Assembly: GCA_016719535.1 (NCBI GenBank) | Contig: JADJYX010000043.1 | Coordinates: 186,001 to 250,000 of the forward strand | Direction of reading: 5' to 3' | Source of the DNA: Rubrivivax sp. | GTDB lineage: Bacteria > Pseudomonadota > Gammaproteobacteria > Burkholderiales > Burkholderiaceae_C | Length of the DNA: 64,000 nt | Part shown: positions 36,860-45,075 of the stretch, piece by piece | Position numbering within the stretch: position 1 is the first letter of the stretch | Layout of the letters: each line of letters starts with the position of its first letter | Notes under the pieces: model-generated | Told to the model about the DNA's origin: nothing | Seen by the model: only the letters and a program-made list of their open reading frames with translations | Database searches by the model: none | Program-made: the position numbers and the translations under genes

Positions 36860-39195
36860 TCTTCCCGCTTGGGCAACAGCAGGTCGCGGTTGCCGTTGGT
36901 GGACATGGCGCTTACGAGGCCGGATTTCTCCATTTGTTCCAGCAGCCGCGCGGCGCGGTTGTAACCGATGCGCAGGTGGCGCTGCACCAGCGAAATCGAT
37001 GCACGCCGGTGCTGCAGCACCACCGCCACCGCCTGGTCGTACAGCGCATCGCCCTCGCCGCCGCCGGCGGGGCCGTCGGGGTTGATGGCGCCGTCGCCCT
37101 CGCCATCGAGCGTGCCGCCCTCGAGGATGCCCTCGATATAGTTGGGCTCACCCTGGCTGCGCAGGTAGTCGACGACGCGGTGCACCTCCTCGTCGCTGAC
37201 GAAGGCACCATGCACGCGCACCGGCACGCCGCTGCCCGGCGGCAGGTAGAGCATGTCGCCCTGGCCCAGCAGCGCCTCGGCGCCCATCTGGTCGAGGATG
37301 GTGCGGCTGTCGATCTTGCTGCTGACCTGGAAGCTCAACCGCGTGGGGATGTTGGCCTTGATGAGGCCGGTGATGACGTCGACGCTGGGCCGCTGCGTGG
37401 CCAGGATCAGGTGCAGCCCGGCGGCACGCGCCTTCTGCGCCAGGCGGGCGATCAACTCCTCGATCTTCTTGCCGACGACCATCATCAGGTCGGCCAGTTC
37501 GTCGATCACCACCACGATGTGCGGCAGCCGCTCCAGCGGTTCGGGTTCCTCGGGCGTCAGGCTGAAGGGATTGGGCAGGTGTTCGCCGCGCTCGGCGGCG
37601 TCGTGGATCTTCTTGTTGTAGCTGGACAGGCCGCGCACGCCGAGCTTGCTCATCAGCTTGTAACGGCGCTCCATCTCGCCCACGCACCAGTTGAGCGCGT
37701 TGGCGGCCTGCTTCATGTCGGTGACGACCGGCGCCAGCAGGTGCGGGATGCCCTCGTAGACGCTCATCTCGAGCATCTTGGGGTCGATCAGGATCAGGCG
37801 CACGTCGCGCGCCTCGGCCTTGTACAGCAGGCTCAGGATCATCGCGTTGATGCCCACGCTCTTGCCCGAGCCGGTGGTGCCGGCCACCAGGCAGTGCGGC
37901 ATCTTGGCCAGGTCGGCCACCACCGGGTTGCCGACGATGTCCTTGCCCAGGCCCATGGTCAGCATCGACGCGGCATCGTTGTAGACCTGCGAGCCCAGGA
38001 TCTCGGCCAGCCGGATCGTCTGACGTCGTGCGTTGGGCAATTCGAGCGCCATGTAGTTCTTGCCCGGCACCACCTCGACGACGCGGATGCTCACCAGCGA
38101 CAGCGAGCGTGCCAGGTCCTTGGCCAGATTGACGACCTGCGCGCCCTTGACGCCGGTGGCCGGCTCGATCTCGTAGCGCGTGATCACCGGGCCCGGCGAG
38201 GCCGCCACCACGCGAACCTCGACGCCGAAATCCTTGAGCTTCTTCTCGATCAGCCGGCTGGTCATCTCCAGCGACTCGGGCGTCACGCTCTCCTGGCGGC
38301 CGGGCGCGGCATCCAGCAGGTCGACCTGCGGCAGCTTGGTGTCGGTGAGTTCCTTGAACAGCGGCTGCTGGCGTTCGCGCGCCACGCGCTCGGACTTGGG
38401 CACGTGGAGCACCGGCGGCTCGATCACCAGCGGCAGGTGCTCCTCGTCGACCTGGCGCTCGAGCTCGAGCTCGACCACCTGCTCGCGCTCGCGCAGCGCC
38501 TGCTCGCCGATGCGGCGGTCCTGCGCCTGTTCCTTGCGCTCCTGGCGCCTTTCGAGCAGGCCCTCGACGCGCTCGCCGATGCCGTCGGCCAGCCGCGACC
38601 ACGAAAAGCGCAGCGCCATCGCCATGCCCACGACCAGCAGCGCGATCCAGGTCACGCCCGAGCCGGCAAAACCCAGCCAGCGCATCGAGGCCGGGCCCAG
38701 CGTGTGGCCGAGCACGCCGCCGGCGTGCCCCGGCAGGCCGGCCTCCCAGCGGTACAACCGCGTCCATTCCAGGCCGCAACTGGCCACCAGCAGAAGCGCC
38801 AGCCCCGACCAGAACATCCAGCGCGGCGGATGCGGCGCCAGGGCGCCCGCGCCGCGCAGTGCCCGCGCCAGGCCCGACAGCCAGGCGCGCCAGGTCACGG
38901 GTACCAGCCACCACGCCGTCCAGCCGAAGAGGAAATAAAGCCCATCGGCCACCCAGGCACCGATCGCGCCGGCCTTGTTGCGCAGCGCATCACCGCTGCC
39001 CGAGGTGGTGAAGGCGGGATCGCCGGGATGGTGGGTGGCCAGGGCCAGCAGCAGCAGGCAACAGCCGACGAAGCCGAGCGCAAGCGCCAACTGTCGCCGC
39101 GCGCCCATCGATGGCAAGTCGGCCGTGCGCGCAGCGGCCCTGGCGCCGGTGGCAGCCGGCCCGTCGGCCTGCAGGGAACCCAGGGGAAAACTCAT
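36856..39195 (-). CDS. ftsK: DNA translocase FtsK
   Basis: A 779-residue divisome ATPase that pumps chromosome ends apart at the septum and activates dif recombination. Four N-terminal membrane helices (about residues 37-190) are followed by a short Arg/Glu-rich linker (about 210-250, much shorter than in E. coli). The motor domain has Walker A AGTTGSGKSVGIN and Walker B VVVIDELADLM. The C-terminal winged helix (ISLVQRHLRIGYNRAARLLEQMEKSGLV) reads the KOPS orientation sequences. The ATG at 39195 is used. Complete and unremarkable for Burkholderiales, where the 3' neighbour is lolA. Confidence 0.95.
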   Translation of the reverse strand: MSFPLGSLQADGPAATGARAAARTADLPSMGARRQLALALGFVGCCLLLLALATHHPGDPAFTTSGSGDALRNKAGAIGAWVADGLYFLFGWTAWWLVPVTWRAWLSGLARALRGAGALAPHPPRWMFWSGLALLLVASCGLEWTRLYRWEAGLPGHAGGVLGHTLGPASMRWLGFAGSGVTWIALLVVGMAMALRFSWSRLADGIGERVEGLLERRQERKEQAQDRRIGEQALREREQVVELELERQVDEEHLPLVIEPPVLHVPKSERVARERQQPLFKELTDTKLPQVDLLDAAPGRQESVTPESLEMTSRLIEKKLKDFGVEVRVVAASPGPVITRYEIEPATGVKGAQVVNLAKDLARSLSLVSIRVVEVVPGKNYMALELPNARRQTIRLAEILGSQVYNDAASMLTMGLGKDIVGNPVVADLAKMPHCLVAGTTGSGKSVGINAMILSLLYKAEARDVRLILIDPKMLEMSVYEGIPHLLAPVVTDMKQAANALNWCVGEMERRYKLMSKLGVRGLSSYNKKIHDAAERGEHLPNPFSLTPEEPEPLERLPHIVVVIDELADLMMVVGKKIEELIARLAQKARAAGLHLILATQRPSVDVITGLIKANIPTRLSFQVSSKIDSRTILDQMGAEALLGQGDMLYLPPGSGVPVRVHGAFVSDEEVHRVVDYLRSQGEPNYIEGILEGGTLDGEGDGAINPDGPAGGGEGDALYDQAVAVVLQHRRASISLVQRHLRIGYNRAARLLEQMEKSGLVSAMSTNGNRDLLLPKREE

Positions 39196-39249
39196 GCGCG
39201 CATTGTGCGCGATGGCTCAGGCGGGCCGGCGCAGCCCGGCCCGCGGCGT

Positions 39250-39918
39250 TCAGTCGTTCTGCAGCCGTTCCTTGATGACGACGAAGCCGTTCTCCTGCGT
39301 CTCGATGACGCCGCGGTCCTCGAGGTCCTTCATCACGCGGCTGACCATCTCGCGCGAGGCGCCCACCACCTTGGCCATGTCCTGGCGCGACACCTTGTGG
39401 CGGATGATCTTGATGCCGTTGTCGTCCTCGGCCATGTCGAGCAGCGTGCGGGCGACGCGCCCGTACACGTCCAGCAGCGCCAGCGACTCGATCTGCCGGT
39501 CGGCATTGCGCAGCCGGCGCACCAGGCCGCGCAGGATGGCATAGGCCAGCGTCGAGCCCTCGGGCAGGCAGCGCGCGAAGTCGGCGCGCGCCAGCACCAG
39601 CATGTCGGTCTGCACCTCGGCACGCACCGTCGCCGAATGCGGCTCGTTGTCGATCAGGCTCATCTCGCCGACATAGTCGCCGGACTCGAGCACCGCCAGG
39701 ATGACCTCGCGTCCGCGCGAATCGGCGGTCAGCACGCGCGCGCGCCCGTTGAGCAGGATGAACAGCGCATTGCTCTTGCGGCCCTGCTCGACGACCAGTT
39801 CGCCGCGGCGGAAGCGGCGCTTGACGACGCTGTCGGCAACGGCCTGAGCCTGGTCGGCGGTGAGCATCGAGAACAGCGGCACCCGGCGGATCAGGTCCAG
39901 GTTCGACAACATCGACAT
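39250..39918 (-). CDS. Crp/Fnr-family transcriptional regulator
   Basis: A 222-residue regulator. The cyclic-nucleotide-binding-type beta-roll (about residues 10-125, GEMSLIDNEPHSATVRAE) is followed by a dimer helix and a winged helix with the recognition segment SRQDMAKVVGASREMVSRVMKDLEDRG. There is no Fnr-type N-terminal Cys cluster, so it is not an oxygen sensor of that sort. The GEMSLI...HSATVRA phosphate-binding cassette resembles true cAMP-binding and Clp-type proteins; in Xanthomonas Clp responds to c-di-GMP. The ligand here is unknown. It is divergent from trxB (227-base gap) and 54 bases upstream of ftsK. Confidence 0.92.
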   Translation of the reverse strand: MSMLSNLDLIRRVPLFSMLTADQAQAVADSVVKRRFRRGELVVEQGRKSNALFILLNGRARVLTADSRGREVILAVLESGDYVGEMSLIDNEPHSATVRAEVQTDMLVLARADFARCLPEGSTLAYAILRGLVRRLRNADRQIESLALLDVYGRVARTLLDMAEDDNGIKIIRHKVSRQDMAKVVGASREMVSRVMKDLEDRGVIETQENGFVVIKERLQND

Positions 39919-40145
39919 CGGCAGACCTCTCGACTTCTATCGTGGATCAGGCACATCACCCGGCGCCGGGGTGTGGCCCCGGTGCCGGATTCCCGCGCCG
40001 GCGGCCCGCGGGCGGCCGGTCTGCAAGAATGCATCTATTGTGCCCCTGACTACGCGGGCGGCCAGCAGGCGCGGCCGCACCCGCGCCGATCCGTGGGCCC
40101 GACGCGACGCCGGGCCTGCCCGCAGCATCCACACGAGTCCCCGAC

Positions 40146-41105
40146 ATGACCGCCTCGAACAACCACGCCCGTGTCCTCATCCTCGGTTCCGGCCCGGCCG
40201 GCTATACCGCCGCGCTCTATGCCGCGCGCGCCAACCTCGCGCCCATGCTGATCACCGGCATGGCGCAGGGCGGCCAGCTGATGACGACGACCGAGGTCGA
40301 CAACTGGCCCGCCGACGTCCAGGGCGTGATGGGCCCCGACCTGATGCAGCGCTTCCAGGAACATGCCGAGCGCTTCAACACGAAGATCGTCTTCGACCAC
40401 ATCGCCAGGGTCGACTTCCGTACCCGTCCCTTCGTGCTCGAAGGCGACTCGGGCACCTACACCGCCGATGCCGTGGTCATCGCCACCGGTGCCAGCGCCA
40501 AATACCTCGGCCTGCCGAGCGAGCAGGCCTTCATGGGCAAGGGCGTCAGCGGCTGCGCCACCTGCGACGGCTTCTTCTACCGCGAGCAGGCGGTTTGCGT
40601 GGTCGGCGGCGGCAACACCGCGGTCGAGGAGGCGCTGTACCTGTCGAATATCGCCAGCAAGGTGCACCTGATCCACCGCCGCGACAAATTCCGCGCCGAG
40701 GCGGTGATGATCGACAAGGTGATGGCCAAGGTCGCCGCCGGCAAGATCGAACTGCACCTGTGGCACACGCTGCAGGAGGTGCTGGGAGATGCCAGCGGCG
40801 TGACCGGCGTGCGCATCGCCTCCACCCAGGGCGGTGCGACCACCGACCTGGAGGTCAAGGGCTGCTTCATCGCCATCGGCCACCAGCCCAACACCGACAT
40901 CTTCAAGGGCCAGCTGGAGATGAAGGACGGCTACATCGTCACCCGCACCGGGCTCGACGGCTTTGCCACTGCCACCAGCGTACCGGGTGTCTTCGCCGCC
41001 GGCGACGTGCAGGACCATGTCTACCGCCAGGCCATCACCAGCGCCGGCACCGGCTGCATGGCGGCGCTGGATGCACAGCGCTTTCTCGAACAGCAAGCGG
41101 GGTAG
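40146..41105 (+). CDS. trxB: Thioredoxin-disulfide reductase
   Basis: A 319-residue flavoenzyme that reduces thioredoxin with NADPH. The FAD loop is GSGPAGYTAALYAARA near the N-terminus, the redox pair C137-A-T-C140 lies in SGCATCDGFFY, and the NADPH loop VVGGGNTAVEEALYLS and the C-terminal GVFAAGDVQD motif are present. The ATG at 40146 follows a 227-base gap shared with the divergent Crp-like gene. The gap holds GC-rich repeats but no gene I can support. Confidence 0.96.
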   Translation: MTASNNHARVLILGSGPAGYTAALYAARANLAPMLITGMAQGGQLMTTTEVDNWPADVQGVMGPDLMQRFQEHAERFNTKIVFDHIARVDFRTRPFVLEGDSGTYTADAVVIATGASAKYLGLPSEQAFMGKGVSGCATCDGFFYREQAVCVVGGGNTAVEEALYLSNIASKVHLIHRRDKFRAEAVMIDKVMAKVAAGKIELHLWHTLQEVLGDASGVTGVRIASTQGGATTDLEVKGCFIAIGHQPNTDIFKGQLEMKDGYIVTRTGLDGFATATSVPGVFAAGDVQDHVYRQAITSAGTGCMAALDAQRFLEQQAG

Positions 41106-41121
41106 GCGCAAGGACTCAGGG

Positions 41122-41127
41122 TATACT
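41122..41127 (+). promoter_or_regulatory. Probable -10 box (TATACT) of rpmB-rpmG
   Basis: TATACT lies 55 bases upstream of rpmB, 17 bases after the trxB stop. A matching -35 box is not obvious at 17 bases (GGGGTA), so the promoter is weakly supported by sequence but expected for a ribosomal protein operon. Confidence 0.45.
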
Positions 41128-41181
41128 CGCGAGCTTTGCCGGAATCCGGCCATTTTTTGAAGAACAACCGGAGAGAGCGTC

Positions 41182-41415
41182 ATGGCACGCGTCTGTCAAG
41201 TCACGGGCAAGCGCCCGATGGTCGGGAACAATGTGTCCCATGCCAACAACAAGACCAAGCGTCGGTTTCTGCCCAACCTGCAGTACCGCCGCTTCTGGCT
41301 CGAAAGCGAGAGCCGCTGGGTGCGCCTGCGCATCAGCAATGCGGCCCTGCGCCTGATCGACAAGGTCGGCATCGATCAGGTCGTTGCCGACCTGCGTGCC
41401 CGCGGCGAACTCTGA
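41182..41415 (+). CDS. rpmB: 50S ribosomal protein L28
   Basis: A 77-residue bL28 protein with the classic start MARVCQVTGKRPMVGNNVSHANNK and KRRFLPNLQYRRFW, and WVRLRISNAALRLIDKVG toward the C-terminus. Part of the large ribosomal subunit. Preceded by GGAGAGAG at a suitable distance. The zinc-type Cys pairs seen in some L28 paralogues are absent, so this is the standard zinc-free form. Followed by rpmG after 19 bases. Confidence 0.97.
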   Translation: MARVCQVTGKRPMVGNNVSHANNKTKRRFLPNLQYRRFWLESESRWVRLRISNAALRLIDKVGIDQVVADLRARGEL

Positions 41416-41434
41416 ACCTCAGGAGGCTTCAACC

Positions 41435-41605
41435 ATGGCAACCAAAGGCGGACGCGAGAAGATCAAGCTGGAGTCCACGGCGGGCACCGGTCACTTCTAC
41501 ACCACGAACAAGAACAAGAAGACGACGCCCGAGAAGCTCGAATTCCTGAAATTCGACCCGAAGGCGCGCAAGCACGTGCTGTACAAGGAAACCAAGCTCA
41601 AATAG
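41435..41605 (+). CDS. rpmG: 50S ribosomal protein L33
   Basis: A 56-residue bL33 protein (MATKGGREKIKLESTAGTGH, then FYTTNKNKKTTPEKLEFLKFDP). It lacks the four zinc-binding Cys of the other L33 type. The AGGAGG Shine-Dalgarno sequence 8 bases upstream fixes the ATG at 41435. The rpmB-rpmG pair is conserved across proteobacteria and is closed here by an intrinsic terminator 24 bases downstream. Confidence 0.97.
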   Translation: MATKGGREKIKLESTAGTGHFYTTNKNKKTTPEKLEFLKFDPKARKHVLYKETKLK

Positions 41606-41629
41606 TCGACGGAGCCTGGAAAGTCGGAA

Positions 41630-41659
41630 GGCCTGCTGGGGGTTCAGCAGGCCTTTTTT
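41630..41659 (+). terminator. Intrinsic terminator after rpmG
   Basis: A perfect 9-base stem (GGCCTGCTG / CAGCAGGCC) with a 6-base GGGGTT loop is followed directly by TTTTTT. This is the clearest rho-independent terminator in the window. Confidence 0.93.
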
Positions 41660-41663
41660 GTTT

Positions 41664-41705
41664 CCCCCCCTCGGGGACCGGTCGCCGCAGGCGACCAGGG
41701 GCAGC
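41664..41705 (+). repeat. Intergenic hairpin element, copy A
   Basis: After the rpmG terminator comes a C-run, TCGGGG, then a stem GGTCGCC-GCA-GGCGACC (41680-41696) and AGGGGC. The same layout (C-run, G-run, GCA-loop hairpin, AGGGG) recurs at 46319-46352 with different stem bases. It seems to be a member of a dispersed intergenic repeat family. Confidence 0.55.
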
Positions 41706-41740
41706 GGCCGTCTCAGCGCGTCAGGCGGCCGGGGGCTCCA

Positions 41741-42964
41741 TCAGCCCCGCGCGGCGCGCAGCTTGAGCGAGAAATCCTGCAGGGCTGCGATGCCGCTGTC
41801 CTCGGCCTTCCTGCACCAGGCCTGCAGGTCGGCCACCAACTGGTCGGCGGAGACATTGGTGCGCGTCCACAGCTGGCGCAACTCCTCGCGCATGGCCACC
41901 AGCTTGGCCAGCTTCGGGCTCTCGCCCAGCGCCCGCTGCAACTGCGGCTTGACACCCTGCGGGATCTTGTCGTCGTCGCGGTGGAGCCAGGCCTTGGCCA
42001 GGTTCATGTTGACCCAGCGCATGCTGTTCTCGGCCCCCTCGCGGCGCAGGCGCTCGAGTTCGGCGCCCACCGCACGCCTCATCTCGGCCGCATAGTTGGC
42101 CATCACCTCGTAGCGGTTGGCGATCACCGCCTCCAGCGTCTTGTCGTCGGCAACCGGCCTGACAGCGCCCAGTTCCAGCCGCGGCGGTGTCTTGCGCACC
42201 CTGGCCAGGCCGGCCATCTCCATCAGCCGGATGTAGAGCCAGCCGATGTCGAACTCATAGGGTTTGACCGAGAGCTTGGCCGACGTCGGGTAGGTGTGGT
42301 GGTTGTTGTGCAACTCCTCGCCGCCGATGATGATGCCCCAGGGGCTGATGTTGGTCGATGCGTCGGCGGCCTCGAAATTGCGGTAGCCCCAGTAGTGCCC
42401 GATGCCGTTGATGATGCCGGCGGCCGTGATCGGGATCCACAACATCTGCACCGCCCATACCGCGGCGCCGATGGCGCCGAACAGCAGCAGGTCGATGATG
42501 AGCATCAGGCCCACGCCCTGCCACGAAAAGCGCGTATACAGGTTGCGCTCGATCCAGTCGTCGGGCGTGTTGTGGCCGTATTTGTCGAGCGTCTCCTGCA
42601 CCTTGGCTTCGGCCCGGTAGAGCTCGCTGCCGGTCAGCAGCACGGTCTTGATGCCGCGCGTGACCGGGCTGTGCGGGTCGTCCACCGTCTCGCATTTGGC
42701 ATGGTGCTTGCGGTGGATGGCGACCCATTCCTTGGTCACCATGCCCGTGGTCAGCCACAGCCACAGGCGGAAGAAATGCGACGGAATCGCATGCAACTCG
42801 AGCGCCCGGTGCGCCTGCGCGCGGTGCAGATAGATCGTCACCGCGGCAATCGTCACATGCGTCATCGCCAGCGTGATCAGCACAACCTGCCACCAAGGCG
42901 CCTGCAGCAGGCCCTCGGCCAGCCACTGCACGCCCGCGTCGTGCACCATCGTCAGCACTTCCAT
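41741..42964 (-). CDS. Fatty-acid desaturase (acyl-CoA delta-9 type)
   Basis: A 407-residue di-iron membrane desaturase. The three His boxes are HRAQAHR (47-53), HRKHH (84-88) and HNNHH in EELHNNHHTYP (about residue 220). Two pairs of membrane helices flank them, as in stearoyl-CoA desaturases. About 130 residues after the last box form a charged, helical tail longer than the enzymatic core needs. Such enzymes introduce a cis double bond to keep membranes fluid. Start ATG 42964 is preceded by AAGGAT; a short hairpin lies immediately upstream in the leader. Confidence 0.93.
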   Translation of the reverse strand: MEVLTMVHDAGVQWLAEGLLQAPWWQVVLITLAMTHVTIAAVTIYLHRAQAHRALELHAIPSHFFRLWLWLTTGMVTKEWVAIHRKHHAKCETVDDPHSPVTRGIKTVLLTGSELYRAEAKVQETLDKYGHNTPDDWIERNLYTRFSWQGVGLMLIIDLLLFGAIGAAVWAVQMLWIPITAAGIINGIGHYWGYRNFEAADASTNISPWGIIIGGEELHNNHHTYPTSAKLSVKPYEFDIGWLYIRLMEMAGLARVRKTPPRLELGAVRPVADDKTLEAVIANRYEVMANYAAEMRRAVGAELERLRREGAENSMRWVNMNLAKAWLHRDDDKIPQGVKPQLQRALGESPKLAKLVAMREELRQLWTRTNVSADQLVADLQAWCRKAEDSGIAALQDFSLKLRAARG

Positions 42965-42977
42965 TCATCCATCCTTG

Positions 42978-42991
42978 CAGCCCCCGAAAAC
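42978..42991 (-). promoter_or_regulatory. Leader hairpin just upstream of desaturase ribosome site
   Basis: CCCCG-TTTT-CGGGG on the transcript forms a perfect 5-base stem with a tetraloop, a few bases before the AAGGAT ribosome site of the desaturase gene. It could influence translation, perhaps with temperature, but it is short and may only protect the mRNA 5' end. Confidence 0.4.
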
Positions 42992-42997
42992 GGGGTC

Positions 42998-43003
42998 GCC
43001 AAT
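42998..43003 (-). promoter_or_regulatory. Possible -10 box (TACAAT) of desaturase gene
   Basis: On the minus strand CACCTACAATTGG lies 34 bases upstream of the ATG, placing a start of transcription just before the leader hairpin. No convincing -35 box was found. Confidence 0.4.
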
Positions 43004-43120
43004 TGTAGGTGCCCGGCTTGCACCGGGATGACGGTTTGTGCCGATGCGCGCCAGCCCGGCTTCCTCGATCGGAATGCGGATGGAGGCGTTCAGGGGGATT
43101 GCCGGCGGAAGACGGCGTGA

Positions 43121-44383
43121 TCAGCGCCGTTGCCAGATTGCCGCGAAAAAGCCATCGGTCCGATGCCGGTGTGGCCACAGCCGCAGCCAAGGCCCTTCGA
43201 CCAGTGCGCCTGCTTGGTCGACATGCGCCGCTGCCAGCACCTCGGCCGCCGGCAGCGCGACGAAGTCGCGGCCATGGTCGGCCTCGAAGGCCTGCACCAC
43301 GGCCTGGTTCTCGGCCGCCAGCAGGCTGCAAGTGGCATAGACCAGCCGTCCACCCGGCTTGAGCAGGCGCGCCGCGCTGGCCAGGATGGCCTGCTGCTTG
43401 ACCTGCAGTTCAGCCACCGAGGCCGGGCTCTGGCGCCATTTGAGGTCGGGATTGCGGCGCAGCGTGCCCAGGCCCGAGCAGGGGGCGTCGACCAGCACAC
43501 GGTCGATCTTGCCGGCCAGACGGCGCACGCGGTCGTCACGCTCGTGCGCGATCTGCGCCGGGTAGACGTTGGACAGGCCGCTGCGCGCCAGCCGCGGCTT
43601 CAGCGCATCGAGCCGGTGGCCGGACACGTCGAAGGCATAGAGCCGGCCGGTGTTGCGCATCGCCGCGCCCAGCGCCAGCGTCTTGCCGCCGGCACCGGCA
43701 CAGAAATCGACCACCATCTCGCCGCGCTTGGCGTCCAGCAGCAGCGCCAGCAGCTGGCTGCCCTCGTCCTGCACCTCGACGGCGCCCGACGTGAAGACGT
43801 CCAGCTTGTTCAGCGCCGGCTTGCCCTGCACACGCAGACCCCAGGGCGAGTGCGGCGTCGGCTCGGCGGCGATGCCGGCATCGGCGAGCACGCGCTGCAC
43901 GTCGTCGCGCCGGGCCTTCAGCATGTTGACGCGCAGGTCCAGCGGCGCCGTTTCGGCCAGCGCCTGCACCAGCGGCCAGAAATCGTCGGCCGGCAGCTGG
44001 TCGTGCAGCGCCGCGGCCAGCCAGTCGGGCAGGTTGTGGCGCAGCTTGTCGGGCAGCGCGCTGCGGTCGACGGCATTCACCTGCTCGAGCCACTGGTGCT
44101 CCCGCGGGCCTGTTGCAGCGCGCAGGAAGGTCGCGCTGCCCTGCCAGGCCAGGATGGCCAGGCGGCGCTCGAGCACCCCGCTGCCCGACTGCGCCAGGTG
44201 CTGCAGCAGCAGGCGCTGGCGCAGCACTGCATAGGCCGTTTCGGCCAGCGTGTGGCGCTCGCGTGCGCCCAGCGCCTTGTGCTTGCGGAAGAAGGTCGAG
44301 ACCACGCCGTCGGCCGGCTGGTCGAGCTTGAGCACCTGCCGCAGCAGGTCGGTGGCGAGGTCGAGCAGGGCGTTCGGGTGCAT
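43121..44383 (-). CDS. rsmB: RsmB/NOP-family rRNA m5C methyltransferase
   Basis: A 420-residue SAM-dependent methyltransferase. An N-terminal helical domain of NusB-like type is followed by a Rossmann catalytic domain with the SAM loop VVDFCAGAGGKTLALGA, the general-acid/base Cys in DAPCSGLGTLRRNPD and the catalytic Cys in VYATCSLLAAEN. Both Cys are present. Most like RsmB (C967 of 16S rRNA), although other NOP-family targets cannot be excluded. Ends WQRR. Its ATG lies 3 bases after the purN stop, indicating coupling with purN. Confidence 0.9.
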   Translation of the reverse strand: MHPNALLDLATDLLRQVLKLDQPADGVVSTFFRKHKALGARERHTLAETAYAVLRQRLLLQHLAQSGSGVLERRLAILAWQGSATFLRAATGPREHQWLEQVNAVDRSALPDKLRHNLPDWLAAALHDQLPADDFWPLVQALAETAPLDLRVNMLKARRDDVQRVLADAGIAAEPTPHSPWGLRVQGKPALNKLDVFTSGAVEVQDEGSQLLALLLDAKRGEMVVDFCAGAGGKTLALGAAMRNTGRLYAFDVSGHRLDALKPRLARSGLSNVYPAQIAHERDDRVRRLAGKIDRVLVDAPCSGLGTLRRNPDLKWRQSPASVAELQVKQQAILASAARLLKPGGRLVYATCSLLAAENQAVVQAFEADHGRDFVALPAAEVLAAAHVDQAGALVEGPWLRLWPHRHRTDGFFAAIWQRR

Positions 44384-44386
44384 GGG

Positions 44387-45013
44387 CTACATCAGCACCT
44401 GCGAGGCGCCATCGAGCTGCCGCACGATGCCGTGGTCGACCGCCAGCCGGCCTTCGACAAACCAGCGCACCGCCAGCGGATAGATCACGTGCTCGGTGGC
44501 CAGCACGCGGGCGGCGAGCGTGTGCTCGTCGTCGCCGGCCAGCACCGGCACCGCCGACTGCATGACGATCGGGCCATGGTCGAGCGCGGGGGTCACGAAG
44601 TGCACCGTCGCACCCACCAGCTTGCAGCCGGCCTCGAGCGCGCGCCGGTGGGTGTGCAGCCCCGGGAAGGCGGGCAGCAGCGAGGGGTGGATGTTCAGCA
44701 GTCGCCCGTCGTAGCGGCGCACGAAGGCCGCGCCCAGGATGCGCATGAAGCCGGCCAGCACCACCAGGTCGGGCGCGAAACGGTCGATGGTGGTCGCCAG
44801 CGCGGCGTCCAAAGCCTCGCGCGCGGGCTGGGCCATGTGGTCCACCACCGCCGTGGCGATGCCGCGCGCACGGGCAAAGGCCAGGCCCTGGGCGTCGGGC
44901 CGGTTGGCGATCACCGCCACCACGTCAGCAGGCCACTGCTGTTCGGTGCAGCGCTGCACGATGGCCTCCATGTTGGAGCCGCGGCCGGAGATGAGGATGA
45001 CGATGCGCTTCAT
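44387..45013 (-). CDS. purN: Phosphoribosylglycinamide formyltransferase
   Basis: PurN, 208 residues, transfers a formyl group from 10-formyl-THF to GAR in purine synthesis. N-terminal ILISGRGSNMEAI binds the phosphate. The active-site Asn/His/Asp are in LVVLAGFMRILG, NIHPSLLPAFPGLHTH and the FVTPALDHGPIVMQ segment (normally HxVxxxxDxG; here THF-side VHFVTPALDHGP keeps His and Asp). Length is normal. Divergent from trpS (62 bases). Confidence 0.95.
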   Translation of the reverse strand: MKRIVILISGRGSNMEAIVQRCTEQQWPADVVAVIANRPDAQGLAFARARGIATAVVDHMAQPAREALDAALATTIDRFAPDLVVLAGFMRILGAAFVRRYDGRLLNIHPSLLPAFPGLHTHRRALEAGCKLVGATVHFVTPALDHGPIVMQSAVPVLAGDDEHTLAARVLATEHVIYPLAVRWFVEGRLAVDHGIVRQLDGASQVLM

Positions 45014-45075
45014 GTGGGGCGCGCAGTGTACGACCTGAGAGAATCCGCCTTTTACGCTCCCTGCCCCGTCCCGCC

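Noticed and set aside
38459..38482. Repeated GAGCTC/CTCGAG pattern
   Set aside because: It encodes alternating Glu-Leu in the FtsK linker and is explained by codon use.
41435..41605. Longer start for rpmG further upstream in frame
   Set aside because: The AGGAGG site before the ATG at 41435 and the canonical L33 N-terminus settle the start.
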